DNA of 21,488 nucleotides from positions 1 through 21,488 of the forward strand of contig JAEORI010000154.1 of NCBI GenBank assembly GCA_016840965.1, written 5' to 3'. Below, piece by piece: positions 1 to 7,229 of the stretch (positions within the stretch are counted from its first letter, which is position 1; every line of letters begins with the position of its first letter). The translations under genes were made by a program, and so were the position numbers. The stretch comes from Candidatus Thorarchaeota archaeon. Lineage in GTDB: Archaea; Asgardarchaeota; Thorarchaeia; Thorarchaeales; Thorarchaeaceae. The notes below the pieces were generated by a model that searched no databases, was not told the DNA's origin, and saw only the letters and a program-made list of their open reading frames with translations.

Positions 1-650
1 ACACTGCAACTAATGTCAATTCCAGGTATGTATTCTTGAACAACCCGGGGTTCATACCCACCTTCCTCGGATTCTCTATATACGTTACTGACATCATGTG
101 GACTACGAACAAGTCTGATTCCACTTCCACCTCCTGAATGAGTTGGTCTTACTAAATATGGGACGGTGAAATCTCCAGTTAGTTTCAATGCCTCCTCTGG
201 TGTATTTACTGTCTGACGTTTTGGAGATTTAATACCCTGGACGTCTGCGATTTTAGCAAGAGATACAAAGTTTCTCGCTTTTTTCATTTGATTTGGTGAG
301 CAACCAATTAACAATCCTTCTTTGTGTAATGGTATCAGAGCATCAGCATGGTCGTCAAAACCACTTCCGATGAAAACATAGTCTAGCTCTTGTTTTTCCA
401 TGAGATGAAGTAGGTTCTGTACAAGGCTTTCATAGAGTGGAACATCTAGTGGTTGCCTTTGGCGTACTCCTGGAGTTGGTGTTAAGATGGCAATCCAATC
501 ATCGCAACAAGCTGAAAGATCATCATCTCCCCAATAGTCTGAAACTAAGACTTTTGCACCAGCTTTCTTTGCTGAACAGGCTATAGGTCGAGCATTGAAA
601 CCAATGACTCCTACGCGCTTTTTTCTTAGGGGCGATGATATTGAACCCAT
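1..650 (-). CDS. ATP-grasp family protein (COG2232-like), truncated by the window edge
   Basis: This is the N-terminal 216 residues of an ATP-grasp ligase; the C-terminus lies beyond base 1. The frame was read by reverse-complementing 1-650. It opens with a pre-ATP-grasp Rossmann-like segment (VGVIGFNARPIACSAKKAG, about 13-31), then an acidic D-Y-W-G-D-D-D stretch, as in archaeal carboligase-like proteins of the COG2232 type. The ATP-grasp core starts near residue 120. The glycine-rich loop reads PYLVRPTHSGGGSGI, with Arg where many relatives have the ATP-binding Lys. It is followed by VVQEYIPGIDIS, the usual strand before the second half of the ATP site. The family joins a carboxylate to an amine or thiol using ATP, but the substrate cannot be read from this fragment. 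The chosen start is the ATG at 650. The frame stays open further upstream, but that would run into the divergent cupin gene. Confidence 0.85.
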   Translation of the reverse strand, partial: MGSISSPLRKKRVGVIGFNARPIACSAKKAGAKVLVSDYWGDDDLSACCDDWIAILTPTPGVRQRQPLDVPLYESLVQNLLHLMEKQELDYVFIGSGFDDHADALIPLHKEGLLIGCSPNQMKKARNFVSLAKIADVQGIKSPKRQTVNTPEEALKLTGDFTVPYLVRPTHSGGGSGIRLVRSPHDVSNVYRESEEGGYEPRVVQEYIPGIDISCS

Positions 651-719
651 AATAATCCGGACGTCGTAGCCCTGATAAGGTCTTTCTGTTCTCAGGTTAT
701 ACAGTATCAGGTGTTTGCA

Positions 720-1040
720 ATGATGAAGGTTAATGAATCTGAGATGACTCCTACTAGGATTGAAGGAGTGACGGGAGTTGCGCTTGCAAATGATGTTGTT
801 CAGGAAGAAGTGACTGCTGGCGTACGAATTGTTATGGCAAATAGCAATGTTCCAAGACGACCTCATGTTCATTCTGAAAGACAGGTTATCTATGTTATAT
901 CAGGTAAAGGGAAAATTACAGATGGTAGAGAAACCCTTGATCTCAAACCAGGAGATTTCATTTTATTGGATGCAAATGAAGAGCACTATGTTATGACTGA
1001 GAATGAAGAACTCAAGCTCTTCGAAGTCAAATACCCATAG
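720..1040 (+). CDS. small cupin-domain protein
   Basis: This is a 106-residue single-domain cupin. Motif 1 appears as PHVHSERQVIYVISGKG (about 48-64): both metal-ligand histidines of HxH are present, but the usual Glu position is Gln. Motif 2 appears as LKPGDFILLDANEEHY with its histidine near residue 89. Small cupins of this type bind a metal and either sense a small molecule or act as simple oxygenases or isomerases; the substrate is unknown. Start choice: AGGTG at 709-713 sits about six bases before the ATG at 720, so this ATG (or the next one at 723) is preferred over the GTG at 711, which overlaps the SD. The next gene begins 18 bases after the stop with its own SD, so the two are probably co-transcribed. 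Confidence 0.82.
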   Translation: MMKVNESEMTPTRIEGVTGVALANDVVQEEVTAGVRIVMANSNVPRRPHVHSERQVIYVISGKGKITDGRETLDLKPGDFILLDANEEHYVMTENEELKLFEVKYP

Positions 1041-1058
1041 AACCGGAAGGAGAGAATC

Positions 1059-1805
1059 TTGCTGACTGCAGATTACTACAAAGTGTGTCCAATTGCTTGG
1101 ACAATGAAAAGCGAGATACTCGTTAATCATCTTTCTTCACTAATATCAAAAGAATCAATCCTAATCGGGGATTTTGCCGCTGGTGAACATGATCGGATTC
1201 CATCATTCTTTGTGAATCTACTTCCTGAATTCTTTCCAGCTTTTAATCCTCAAAATAGGAGAGTTGTCTACTGTATTGATTTGCATGCGCTACGTCTAGA
1301 TAGTCTGTTAGGAAAGCTTGAGGATTCGAAGTTATTAGAAGATGTTCGAGTAGTCCAAGCCAAGTTGGAAACTATGGACAAAGAAGCAGAACTAAGACCT
1401 GGATTGATTGAATTTCTAGACAGCAATACTGAGACTATGACATGGTTTGACCATCATTTACGAACCCATAGTTTCATACCTCCTGAGGTCTTCGATATTG
1501 GCGTGTTGAATAATGATGTTGTTGGATACTTACATGAATACTACAAAGAATATAGTGATGTTGTTGTTAGTCTTCAGAAAATACATAAAACACTGAAGAA
1601 AGGCGCTCTTCTTCTTGTTACTATGCCATGCTCACTCTATGTAGTGAATAACGTAGACATCTTGGAATCAGTTGGATTTCAGTTTCTGGATGGGAAAGAT
1701 ATCAATTTGAAAGATTCTTCAGTTACCAAATTGGACAGAAACTCGGATCCGATCTCTATGAGTCGACTTGGACACTATAGTTTCTTGATATTCATCAGAA
1801 ATTAA
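1059..1805 (+). CDS. probable class I SAM-dependent methyltransferase-like protein
   Basis: The product has 248 residues and looks like a divergent Rossmann-fold methyltransferase. Residues 34-42 (ILIGDFAAG) resemble the SAM-binding motif I. VVYCIDLHA, about 30 residues later, carries the acidic residue expected at the end of strand beta-2. Residues around 142-190 (FDIGVLNNDVVGYL, then a helix and KKGALLLVTMP) match the beta-4/beta-5 region, and the GYL...L..GVGF-like end is partly preserved as LESVGFQFLDG. The N-terminus is unusually Tyr/Cys-rich. The start is TTG, supported by a strong SD (GGAAGGAG at 1045-1052) about seven bases upstream. It follows the cupin gene by 18 bases. The methyl acceptor is unknown, and a non-enzymatic relative is possible because the motifs are weak. 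Confidence 0.6.
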   Translation: MLTADYYKVCPIAWTMKSEILVNHLSSLISKESILIGDFAAGEHDRIPSFFVNLLPEFFPAFNPQNRRVVYCIDLHALRLDSLLGKLEDSKLLEDVRVVQAKLETMDKEAELRPGLIEFLDSNTETMTWFDHHLRTHSFIPPEVFDIGVLNNDVVGYLHEYYKEYSDVVVSLQKIHKTLKKGALLLVTMPCSLYVVNNVDILESVGFQFLDGKDINLKDSSVTKLDRNSDPISMSRLGHYSFLIFIRN

Positions 1806-1856
1806 TACATCAAGGATAGAGTCATAGGAGAGAAAGGTACAGAGTGACATAATTTC

Positions 1857-1878
1857 TCGCAAAGCTTATACATTGCGA
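1857..1878 (+). promoter_or_regulatory. putative promoter: TATA-like box inside a 6-bp dyad
   Basis: TCGCAA (1857-1862) and TTGCGA (1873-1878) are a perfect inverted repeat with a 10-base spacer holding the TATA-like sequence CTTATA. The element lies 40-60 bases before the coiled-coil gene at 1918. A start about 25 bases after the TATA would leave a short leader with a GGGGA SD. The placement suggests an operator over the promoter; binding is inference. Confidence 0.45.
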
Positions 1879-1917
1879 AGCGTTGTACACAATGAGCTTG
1901 CTGTAGGGGAATAAATA

Positions 1918-3495
1918 ATGTCTGGAAAGAAACTCACCGACAAAGAAAAAGCTGCACTAGATGAAGCCCTCAAAGGAGCTGTACTTTCTGATTCAGAGCT
2001 GGAGAGCTTGGAAGAAGGTGTAGATGAAACTGGCGAAACAGTCATGCCAGTGGAAAACGGTGAAGACTTAATATCCGCTGCAGCACTCGCGCTTGATTTC
2101 GTAGAGCATCTAGAAACATCAGCTCCTCGCGAGCTCGCAGGTGATGAGGATGCTGTTGCAGGATTTGACGCGCTGCTAAGGAAGTTAGAAACTCTGAGGG
2201 CTGATATATCTTCTCTTCAACGAGGTGTAGTTGGTGTTTTCGCAGCGCAATTGCTTGCTTTTAGAGGGAATGTAGTGGACCTGAAGACTCGAATATCTGA
2301 AGAGATGGTCGATCGGCTAAGAATGAAGTTCTACAAGAATTTCATTGAGTCGATGTTTGTTGATATTGTGGATTCAGAGTTTTCAGCATTGGAGAAAGAT
2401 CTTGTTGACAAAATTGTTGAGCAAACGCAGGAAAGATTCAAGGAGTTTGCACTTCGCGTCCGAGAGTCTGAAGTTGACCTGCGCAGGACAATCGTCGAAC
2501 AACAAGACATCGTTAGATCATTCATGACAAGTTTGGAAGAAGAAACAGCTGCTCAAAGGACAGAATTGGCTGAAAAGCAGCAGGAAATTACTAAACTTGA
2601 ATTAGAAATTCGAAATCTACAATCAAAATATGATGTTGGGAAAGCAATTGAAATCTCGAAAGATGAGTATGAGCGGCGAATCACTGCACTAGAAGAAGAA
2701 GTCAAAGATCTCAAAGATGATTTACTTCTCAAAGATGCCTTGGTTGAGAAGAGAACCCAAAGTATTGAGGAAACAAGGAAAGAAGTAGAGGAATTGAAAC
2801 TTCAACTGAATGAAGCATGGGGCAAGATTGAGGTATATAAAGAGGAAGCTGCGCTCTCCAAACCCAAGACAGAAAAAACAGAAGCAGAATTAGAAGCTCT
2901 AACCTCAAAGATCAATCTTCTCGAAACTACCTTGGAAGAAAGACGTCGAGACGGTGACCTTGCCGCTGCAAATATCAAGCAGTTGGAAACACAGATTGAA
3001 GATCTTATAGCAGATAAATTGGCGGCTGAAAAAGAAGCTGCAGAGAGATTAGCTGAACTTGATCAGATACAAGGTCGAATAACAGAGATTAAGGAAATGG
3101 ATGAAAAGATACACACGCTGGAACGTCAGAGCAAAGAAACCAAGGAACAAGTTAAGATTGTTGAGATGCAGAAAGAAGCCTTTGAAAAAGCCACCCGTTT
3201 GATGGAAAAAGAGCGAGACATGGCTCTGCAGCAACGAGATCTCTCAAATGAACGAACACAACGTTACATCAAGGTTCTTGGAATGGAAGGTAATACGAAG
3301 GTTCTCCTTCTTGTTGATGAAGTAGGCTCGGTCAACTTCACTGAGTTAGGAAAGTCTCTTGGAGTTCCAAAAGGTCAAGCTATGAAATGGGCAAGGGAAT
3401 TGCACAAACTTGGAGTTCTCGACATTGATGGTGAAACAGTTAAGTCAACACTGAAGAAGATGGACATCAAAGAAGGCGAAGTCAAAATTGACTAG
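1918..3495 (+). CDS. long coiled-coil protein with C-terminal winged-helix domain
   Basis: I do not recognise this 525-residue protein as a named family. The N-terminal 60 residues are acidic and probably disordered. Residues about 60-180 are helical and include a hydrophobic segment (SSLQRGVVGVFAAQLLAF) too polar-flanked to be a sure membrane helix. Residues about 185-445 form a nearly unbroken heptad-like coiled coil rich in Glu and Lys. From residue 456 to the end there is a compact winged-helix-like domain (KVLLLVDEVGSVNFTELGKSLGVPKGQAMKWARELHKLGVLDID split over the turn). This suggests an elongated, probably dimeric protein that puts a DNA- or protein-binding head at one end of a rod, as in chromosome-organising or scaffold proteins. 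That function is inference. The start ATG follows GTAGGGGA and a TATA-containing dyad. It is transcribed toward a minus-strand cluster, with only 16 bases between the stops. Confidence 0.85.
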   Translation: MSGKKLTDKEKAALDEALKGAVLSDSELESLEEGVDETGETVMPVENGEDLISAAALALDFVEHLETSAPRELAGDEDAVAGFDALLRKLETLRADISSLQRGVVGVFAAQLLAFRGNVVDLKTRISEEMVDRLRMKFYKNFIESMFVDIVDSEFSALEKDLVDKIVEQTQERFKEFALRVRESEVDLRRTIVEQQDIVRSFMTSLEEETAAQRTELAEKQQEITKLELEIRNLQSKYDVGKAIEISKDEYERRITALEEEVKDLKDDLLLKDALVEKRTQSIEETRKEVEELKLQLNEAWGKIEVYKEEAALSKPKTEKTEAELEALTSKINLLETTLEERRRDGDLAAANIKQLETQIEDLIADKLAAEKEAAERLAELDQIQGRITEIKEMDEKIHTLERQSKETKEQVKIVEMQKEAFEKATRLMEKERDMALQQRDLSNERTQRYIKVLGMEGNTKVLLLVDEVGSVNFTELGKSLGVPKGQAMKWARELHKLGVLDIDGETVKSTLKKMDIKEGEVKID

Positions 3496-3511
3496 CATTG
3501 GTCTGTGAATT

Positions 3512-3901
3512 CTAAAACTCGATTGATCTATCACCCTCACTGAAACTCTTGACGATTTGAGTCCAGTAATCCGCTAGCTTAGTCATAGCTCTTGAAAAAT
3601 CCTCTGTAAGTCGAAACTCGCCAATTCGCTTCTCTACCAGACCCACATCACGAAGTTTTCGCATGACCTTAACATAGAGACCTCGACTTGACAACACAAA
3701 GCGTTCCCAGTCTGTATCCTTTATAACACCATCATTGGTCATGATTGTATTGAGAATCTTGGAGGCTTGTTCTACCTGCATCTCAGTGAAGAAGATATAC
3801 CGAAGAAGATGCCGTGGACTGATTAGGGACGGTCTCCGAATAATGTCTATTTTTGCCATGGCCAGACACTGATGATAGATTCGTGAGTCTGAATAAGACA
3901 T
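3512..3901 (-). CDS. winged-helix-like small protein
   Basis: The product has 129 residues and no recognised family. The middle (LYVKVMRKLRDVGLVEKRIGEFRLTEDF, split here from about 74 to 104) has the recognition-helix, wing and 'LTEDF' ending common in small archaeal winged-helix regulators. The N-terminal 45 residues are helical and rich in Ile, Leu and Arg. It begins 12 bases after the stop of the membrane metalloprotease-like gene, so it is probably the last cistron of a cluster from the HTH_10 regulator down to here. It ends 16 bases from the stop of the convergent coiled-coil gene. It may be a DNA-binding regulator or an adaptor for the membrane protein; the sequence does not decide. Confidence 0.75.
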   Translation of the reverse strand: MSYSDSRIYHQCLAMAKIDIIRRPSLISPRHLLRYIFFTEMQVEQASKILNTIMTNDGVIKDTDWERFVLSSRGLYVKVMRKLRDVGLVEKRIGEFRLTEDFSRAMTKLADYWTQIVKSFSEGDRSIEF

Positions 3902-3913
3902 TAGGTATTACGT

Positions 3914-4891
3914 CTACTTTCTTAGTGATTTAGACATCAACATTGGCACAGCAATGAGGACAAATATCCCAATTGATACAATCGTTTGCATCGCTAGAGA
4001 AATAGGAGTGGCATAAACCCAAAATGCAAGACCTGTCAAAATACATCCTAGGAATGGGAGGATCTGATATGGAGATTTCAATCTAGCCATGGCTGCAACT
4101 AAAATGAAGAATCCATATCCAACTGCAGCGAACGCAAGTGCGAGAGAGAAAAGTACTGCAAGTGCCTCATATAGACCGAATAATATCCATCCTGCAGGTG
4201 GGAAGAAATATGCAACTACCAACCAAATGATGTTGAACAGTAATATTATCTTAAGTCCAGCGGAAGCATTTTGGATATCGACATTAGATGGAGCATTAGA
4301 AAACATAATCGTCATTGCTAGAAACGCTATGATCCAAAACACTGGATTGATGACTGTTAAACCTGCAAAGGTATAGAGAAAAGTATAGACAAAACTACCA
4401 ATTGCATTCAATGGATATATCCAATCAGAGAGTAATGCTGGATTCGACTTAACATTGATTAGGTCGCTCAGTAAATTCAATGCATTAGTTCCAAGCTCGG
4501 GTCTATCTGGAACAAGATATGTGGCTCCAAATGCGAATAGAATAAGTAAAACCAAAGAAACCGCAATAGGTGCAAGATTGATAATGGCATTTTTGAATCG
4601 ACTTTTTGGTTTTAAGTATTTGACATATCCTAGGACTATCTGGTCTCCTTGACGCTCAACGTTAATCGGTTTAAACTCGACAATCTCGGTTCTGGTGAAA
4701 ACGCAGCCAAGCGCATGTGATGACTCGTGTAATGCAACACCTGGTCCTACAAGCATATACCACGACCTTGAACCAGGATCTTGAGTAGTACGAAGCATCG
4801 CTTGTGATATTTTCTCAAGAAACCAGCCAAGTCCCCACACAATGAAAAATAAAATGAAACCAAGAAGTACTATGGTGAAATATGCGTTCAC
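3914..4891 (-). CDS. membrane-embedded HExxH metalloprotease-like protein (M50-like)
   Basis: This is a 325-residue polytopic membrane protein. After an N-terminal TM helix (about 4-24), residues 55-59 read HESSH, the zinc-binding HExxH motif, in the context GPGVALHESSHALGCVFTRTEI. This matches the helix of intramembrane site-2-type proteases and their M50B/DUF3267-like relatives. NLAP at 105-108 resembles their 'N-x-x-P' turn. A later NAPSNVDIQNASAG segment (about 199-212) holds Asp205, a candidate third zinc ligand, as in relatives with a distal 'S-x-x-D' motif. About six to eight TM helices follow. The classic LDG motif of bacterial SpoIVFB/RseP is absent. The start is GTG with a GGAGAT SD about nine bases upstream. 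It lies 27 bases after a coiled-coil gene and 12 before a winged-helix gene. The substrate is unknown, and a non-proteolytic zincin-like role is possible. Confidence 0.75.
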   Translation of the reverse strand: MNAYFTIVLLGFILFFIVWGLGWFLEKISQAMLRTTQDPGSRSWYMLVGPGVALHESSHALGCVFTRTEIVEFKPINVERQGDQIVLGYVKYLKPKSRFKNAIINLAPIAVSLVLLILFAFGATYLVPDRPELGTNALNLLSDLINVKSNPALLSDWIYPLNAIGSFVYTFLYTFAGLTVINPVFWIIAFLAMTIMFSNAPSNVDIQNASAGLKIILLFNIIWLVVAYFFPPAGWILFGLYEALAVLFSLALAFAAVGYGFFILVAAMARLKSPYQILPFLGCILTGLAFWVYATPISLAMQTIVSIGIFVLIAVPMLMSKSLRK

Positions 4892-4918
4892 TCTTGAAAT
4901 CTCCTACACAGTTATGGA

Positions 4919-5404
4919 TTAGAGTCCTAGTTCTCTTCGTTTTTCATCCTCGACTCGCTCTATCTCCCGATTTTTAGATTCCTCGAGCTCACGCGCCTTT
5001 TCTCTCTTTGCCCTCTCAACGATTTTGTGTTTTTCTTTGTCTAGTTCTCGAAATCGTTTCTCTTTAGCTCTTTCAGCATCACGTATCCTTCGACGAAGTG
5101 TTTCGACCTCTTTCTTAAGACTTGAACGAGACTTTTCTTTTTGTTTCTTAGAATCTTGGTATTCTTTGTCAGCTGATTTCCAGTCCCGCTCAGCGTCTCG
5201 TAGGCGTGATCGTATTGTCTCATACGAATCCCTTTTCGATTTTGCAGCCGCTCGATATCTCTCTACTTCAGCATCTAGTCGAGCATCCAATCCTTCCAAG
5301 TCCATCTCTGCTTTCTGAAGTTGGATTCTAAAATCTTTAATATCTGTATCAATCTTCTGAACTTTCATATCCTGCAAGTATTCTTGGTCTACCATTGTAA
5401 TCAT
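4919..5404 (-). CDS. highly charged coiled-coil protein
   Basis: The product has 161 residues, almost all in one continuous, very charged helix with Arg/Lys/Glu/Asp-rich heptads and no predicted membrane segment. From about residue 85 to 155 the pattern becomes a single-alpha-helix-like alternation of acidic and basic residues. No enzymatic motif is present. Two starts are possible: the ATG at 5404 (MITMVDQEY) or the ATG at 5395 (MVDQEY); neither has a clear SD. A perfect 16-bp palindrome sits seven bases upstream of the first ATG. The gene precedes the HExxH membrane protein gene, so it may be a partner or substrate of it; that is inference from position only. Confidence 0.75.
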   Translation of the reverse strand: MITMVDQEYLQDMKVQKIDTDIKDFRIQLQKAEMDLEGLDARLDAEVERYRAAAKSKRDSYETIRSRLRDAERDWKSADKEYQDSKKQKEKSRSSLKKEVETLRRRIRDAERAKEKRFRELDKEKHKIVERAKREKARELEESKNREIERVEDEKRRELGL

Positions 5405-5410
5405 AATGCT

Positions 5411-5426
5411 ATAGCAACGTTGCTAT
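5411..5426. repeat. perfect 16-bp palindrome in an intergenic gap
   Basis: ATAGCAACGTTGCTAT is identical to its reverse complement. It lies in the 39-base gap between the HTH_10 regulator stop (5444) and the coiled-coil start (5404). The first arm overlaps a second 10-bp palindrome, TGCTATAGCA (5407-5416), so the half-site TGCTAT occurs twice on the plus strand (5407-5412 and 5421-5426). No T-run follows on the minus strand, so an operator is more likely than a terminator. Confidence 0.7.
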
Positions 5427-5443
5427 TTCACTTTTGTCCATGA

Positions 5444-6088
5444 TTAGTGTATATAATCATCCGCAAATTGATGCATAATCGCCCTCTCTGCTCGCCTTAG
5501 GCGTTCTTGCATAGCTACTCGTTTTATGTTCAACATCTTTGCTAGCTGTTTGACTTCACTTCTTCTAGGAATATCGTAGTATCCATTAATCGTGGCTACT
5601 TTAATTGCATCAAATTGCTTCTCTGTGAGATTTGGGCCAAAAGATCCTCCTGGAGACCTACGAATGCTTCTGACTCGAACTCTTGAAAATCGTGAACGAA
5701 GATTCTCGAATGCTAAATGAAAAGCCTCCTGATCTGGAGCCAAAAGATGATGGATTTGCTTTCCAGCCTCAATAAATATGGGCAATCTTGACATGCAACG
5801 ACTTTCAAGAATGGTTTCATGAATTGATTTCTTTTTTAGTTTGTGAGTGACCTCTGTCCAAATTTGATCTTCTGCTCTATGTGTGACTCGAATTTCAGCG
5901 ATGCTCTCCGATTTCTCTAGCTCTTTTACATAATCGAGTAGTGGTTTCTCTTTTCCAGTCAAGCTTTCGATAATACCAAAACCAAGAGGGCCATTGATTG
6001 ATACTAATATGACCCTAACAGGAATCCTCCTTGTGATATCACACGAATAATATCCTTCAGCAGTAATCTCTAGTTTCGCTTCTATCAT
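5444..6088 (-). CDS. HTH_10 (bacterioopsin-activator-like) transcriptional regulator
   Basis: The product has 214 residues. The C-terminal 55 residues are a clear HTH_10 domain: LTEKQFDAIKVATINGYYDI, then PRR, LAKMLNIKRVAMQERLRRAE and a final helix. This pattern is characteristic of archaeal Bat-type regulators. The N-terminus (MIEAKLEITAEGYYSCDITR) matches the small beta-rich sensor domain that often precedes HTH_10 and may bind a ligand. The start is the ATG at 6088; a GTG at 6100 is in frame, but the family N-terminus begins at MIEAKL. It is divergent from the EamA transporter gene across a gap with a 5-bp-stem dyad, so control of that transporter and of itself is likely. The downstream coiled-coil gene is 39 bases away. 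Confidence 0.9.
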   Translation of the reverse strand: MIEAKLEITAEGYYSCDITRRIPVRVILVSINGPLGFGIIESLTGKEKPLLDYVKELEKSESIAEIRVTHRAEDQIWTEVTHKLKKKSIHETILESRCMSRLPIFIEAGKQIHHLLAPDQEAFHLAFENLRSRFSRVRVRSIRRSPGGSFGPNLTEKQFDAIKVATINGYYDIPRRSEVKQLAKMLNIKRVAMQERLRRAERAIMHQFADDYIH

Positions 6089-6100
6089 ACATATAAACAC

Positions 6101-6114
6101 CCGTCTTATGACGG
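6101..6114. repeat. 5-bp inverted repeat between divergent regulator and transporter genes
   Basis: CCGTC (6101-6105) and GACGG (6110-6114) flank TTAT. The dyad sits just upstream of the HTH_10 start and about 40-65 bases upstream of the candidate transporter starts. An operator for the HTH_10 protein is plausible, but the element is short and may be chance. Confidence 0.4.
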
Positions 6115-6166
6115 CATAACATTAATTCTTACTTCAATGTATCGATTTGTTAGGTGATTGTATCGT

Positions 6167-7117
6167 TTGACAACTTTGGAGGAATTGACGCAACTCAAAA
6201 CCCCGGATTCCAGACGCACCCGCATTATAGCTGTAGTTGAAGCATTGTTTGTAACGATATTGTGGTCTTCATCATTTGTTATTATCAAGTGGGGTCTCAA
6301 AGATATTCCTCCTTTGACATTCGCAGGACTAAGATATTTTATTGCGTCATTCCTTTTGTTAGCATTAATTCTCTCACAATCAGAAATTCGCCATTCTTTG
6401 AGAGGTCGATCAAGAAAGTGGTTGGGAATGCTGTTTATCTATGGTTGCTTTTATATCACAGCTACGCAGGGAACTCAGTTTCTCGCTTTATTTCATCTCC
6501 CTGCAATCACGCTATCACTTCTTCTGAACCTAACACCAATTCTAGTACTTATGGCAGCAATTCCATGGTTGGGAGAGAAACCTTCAACGATTGAGATATT
6601 TCTTGTTTTTGCTGGTATTTTTGGGGTGATTCTGTATTTTTATCCAATGGACTTTGTTGGTGTATCTATAATCGGTCTTATCATTGGTGTTTCTAGTCTT
6701 CTTGCCAATTCGGTTTCAGCAATAATTGGACGAGCCATTAATCGCTCACGAGATACACCTCCCCTTGTTGTCACTGGAATTATGATGTTCATTGGCGCAA
6801 TCTTTCTCATGTTGGTCGCATTGATGTCCGAACCAATAACGCCGCTATCATTAACTTCTTGGTTTTACATTCTATGGTTGGCAGTTGCAAACACAGCCCT
6901 TGCATTCACATTGTGGAACAGAGCCATGAGAGTGTTAAGAGCAGTTGATATGACCCTCATCAACAGTACTATGATGCCGCAGATTGTCATCCTTTCATAT
7001 GCATTTCTAGGAGAGTATCCTGAACCTCTTGATTGGTTAGGATTAATCATTTTAGCTCTCAGTGTAGCCGCAGTCCAATATATACAAACAAAACGTGCTA
7101 GTAATTCTAATTATTAG
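6167..7117 (+). CDS. EamA/DMT-superfamily transporter
   Basis: This is an integral membrane protein of about 316 residues with ten predicted TM helices in two EamA repeats. The first repeat begins with EALFVTILWSSSFVIIKWGL and PPLTFAGLRYFIAS, a typical DMT signature. The second repeat (from about 150) contains LLANSVSAIIGRAIN and ends in LDWLGLIILALSVAAVQYI. The family exports or imports small metabolites such as amino acids, nucleotides or drugs; the substrate is unknown. No in-frame ATG or GTG exists near the 5' end. TTG codons occur at 6158, 6167, 6176 and 6185. AGGTGA at 6152-6157 abuts the first and is nine bases from the second, so 6167 is preferred with modest confidence. The HTH_10 regulator gene is divergent and its probable controller. 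Confidence 0.88.
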   Translation: MTTLEELTQLKTPDSRRTRIIAVVEALFVTILWSSSFVIIKWGLKDIPPLTFAGLRYFIASFLLLALILSQSEIRHSLRGRSRKWLGMLFIYGCFYITATQGTQFLALFHLPAITLSLLLNLTPILVLMAAIPWLGEKPSTIEIFLVFAGIFGVILYFYPMDFVGVSIIGLIIGVSSLLANSVSAIIGRAINRSRDTPPLVVTGIMMFIGAIFLMLVALMSEPITPLSLTSWFYILWLAVANTALAFTLWNRAMRVLRAVDMTLINSTMMPQIVILSYAFLGEYPEPLDWLGLIILALSVAAVQYIQTKRASNSNY

Positions 7118-7229
7118 TCGATTCGATATGTTTTGATTACATCGGACCCACTGAGATACGTTGACAAAACAGGGAAAGGCTAATGTGTATAGTTGTCTTT
7201 TAATTAATCTCCCGGGAGGCATGAATTTG

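Noticed and set aside
651..719. Extension of the ATP-grasp frame upstream of 650.
   Set aside because: The frame is open, but it would run into the divergent cupin gene, and the family N-terminus already begins near the chosen ATG.
2345..2527. Second plus-strand frame inside the 525-residue gene.
   Set aside because: It lies fully inside a better-supported gene and has no SD.
5025..5318. Plus-strand Ser/Arg-rich ORF opposite the charged coiled-coil gene.
   Set aside because: It is the complement of a biased, codon-repetitive gene; composition explains it and no start signal supports it.
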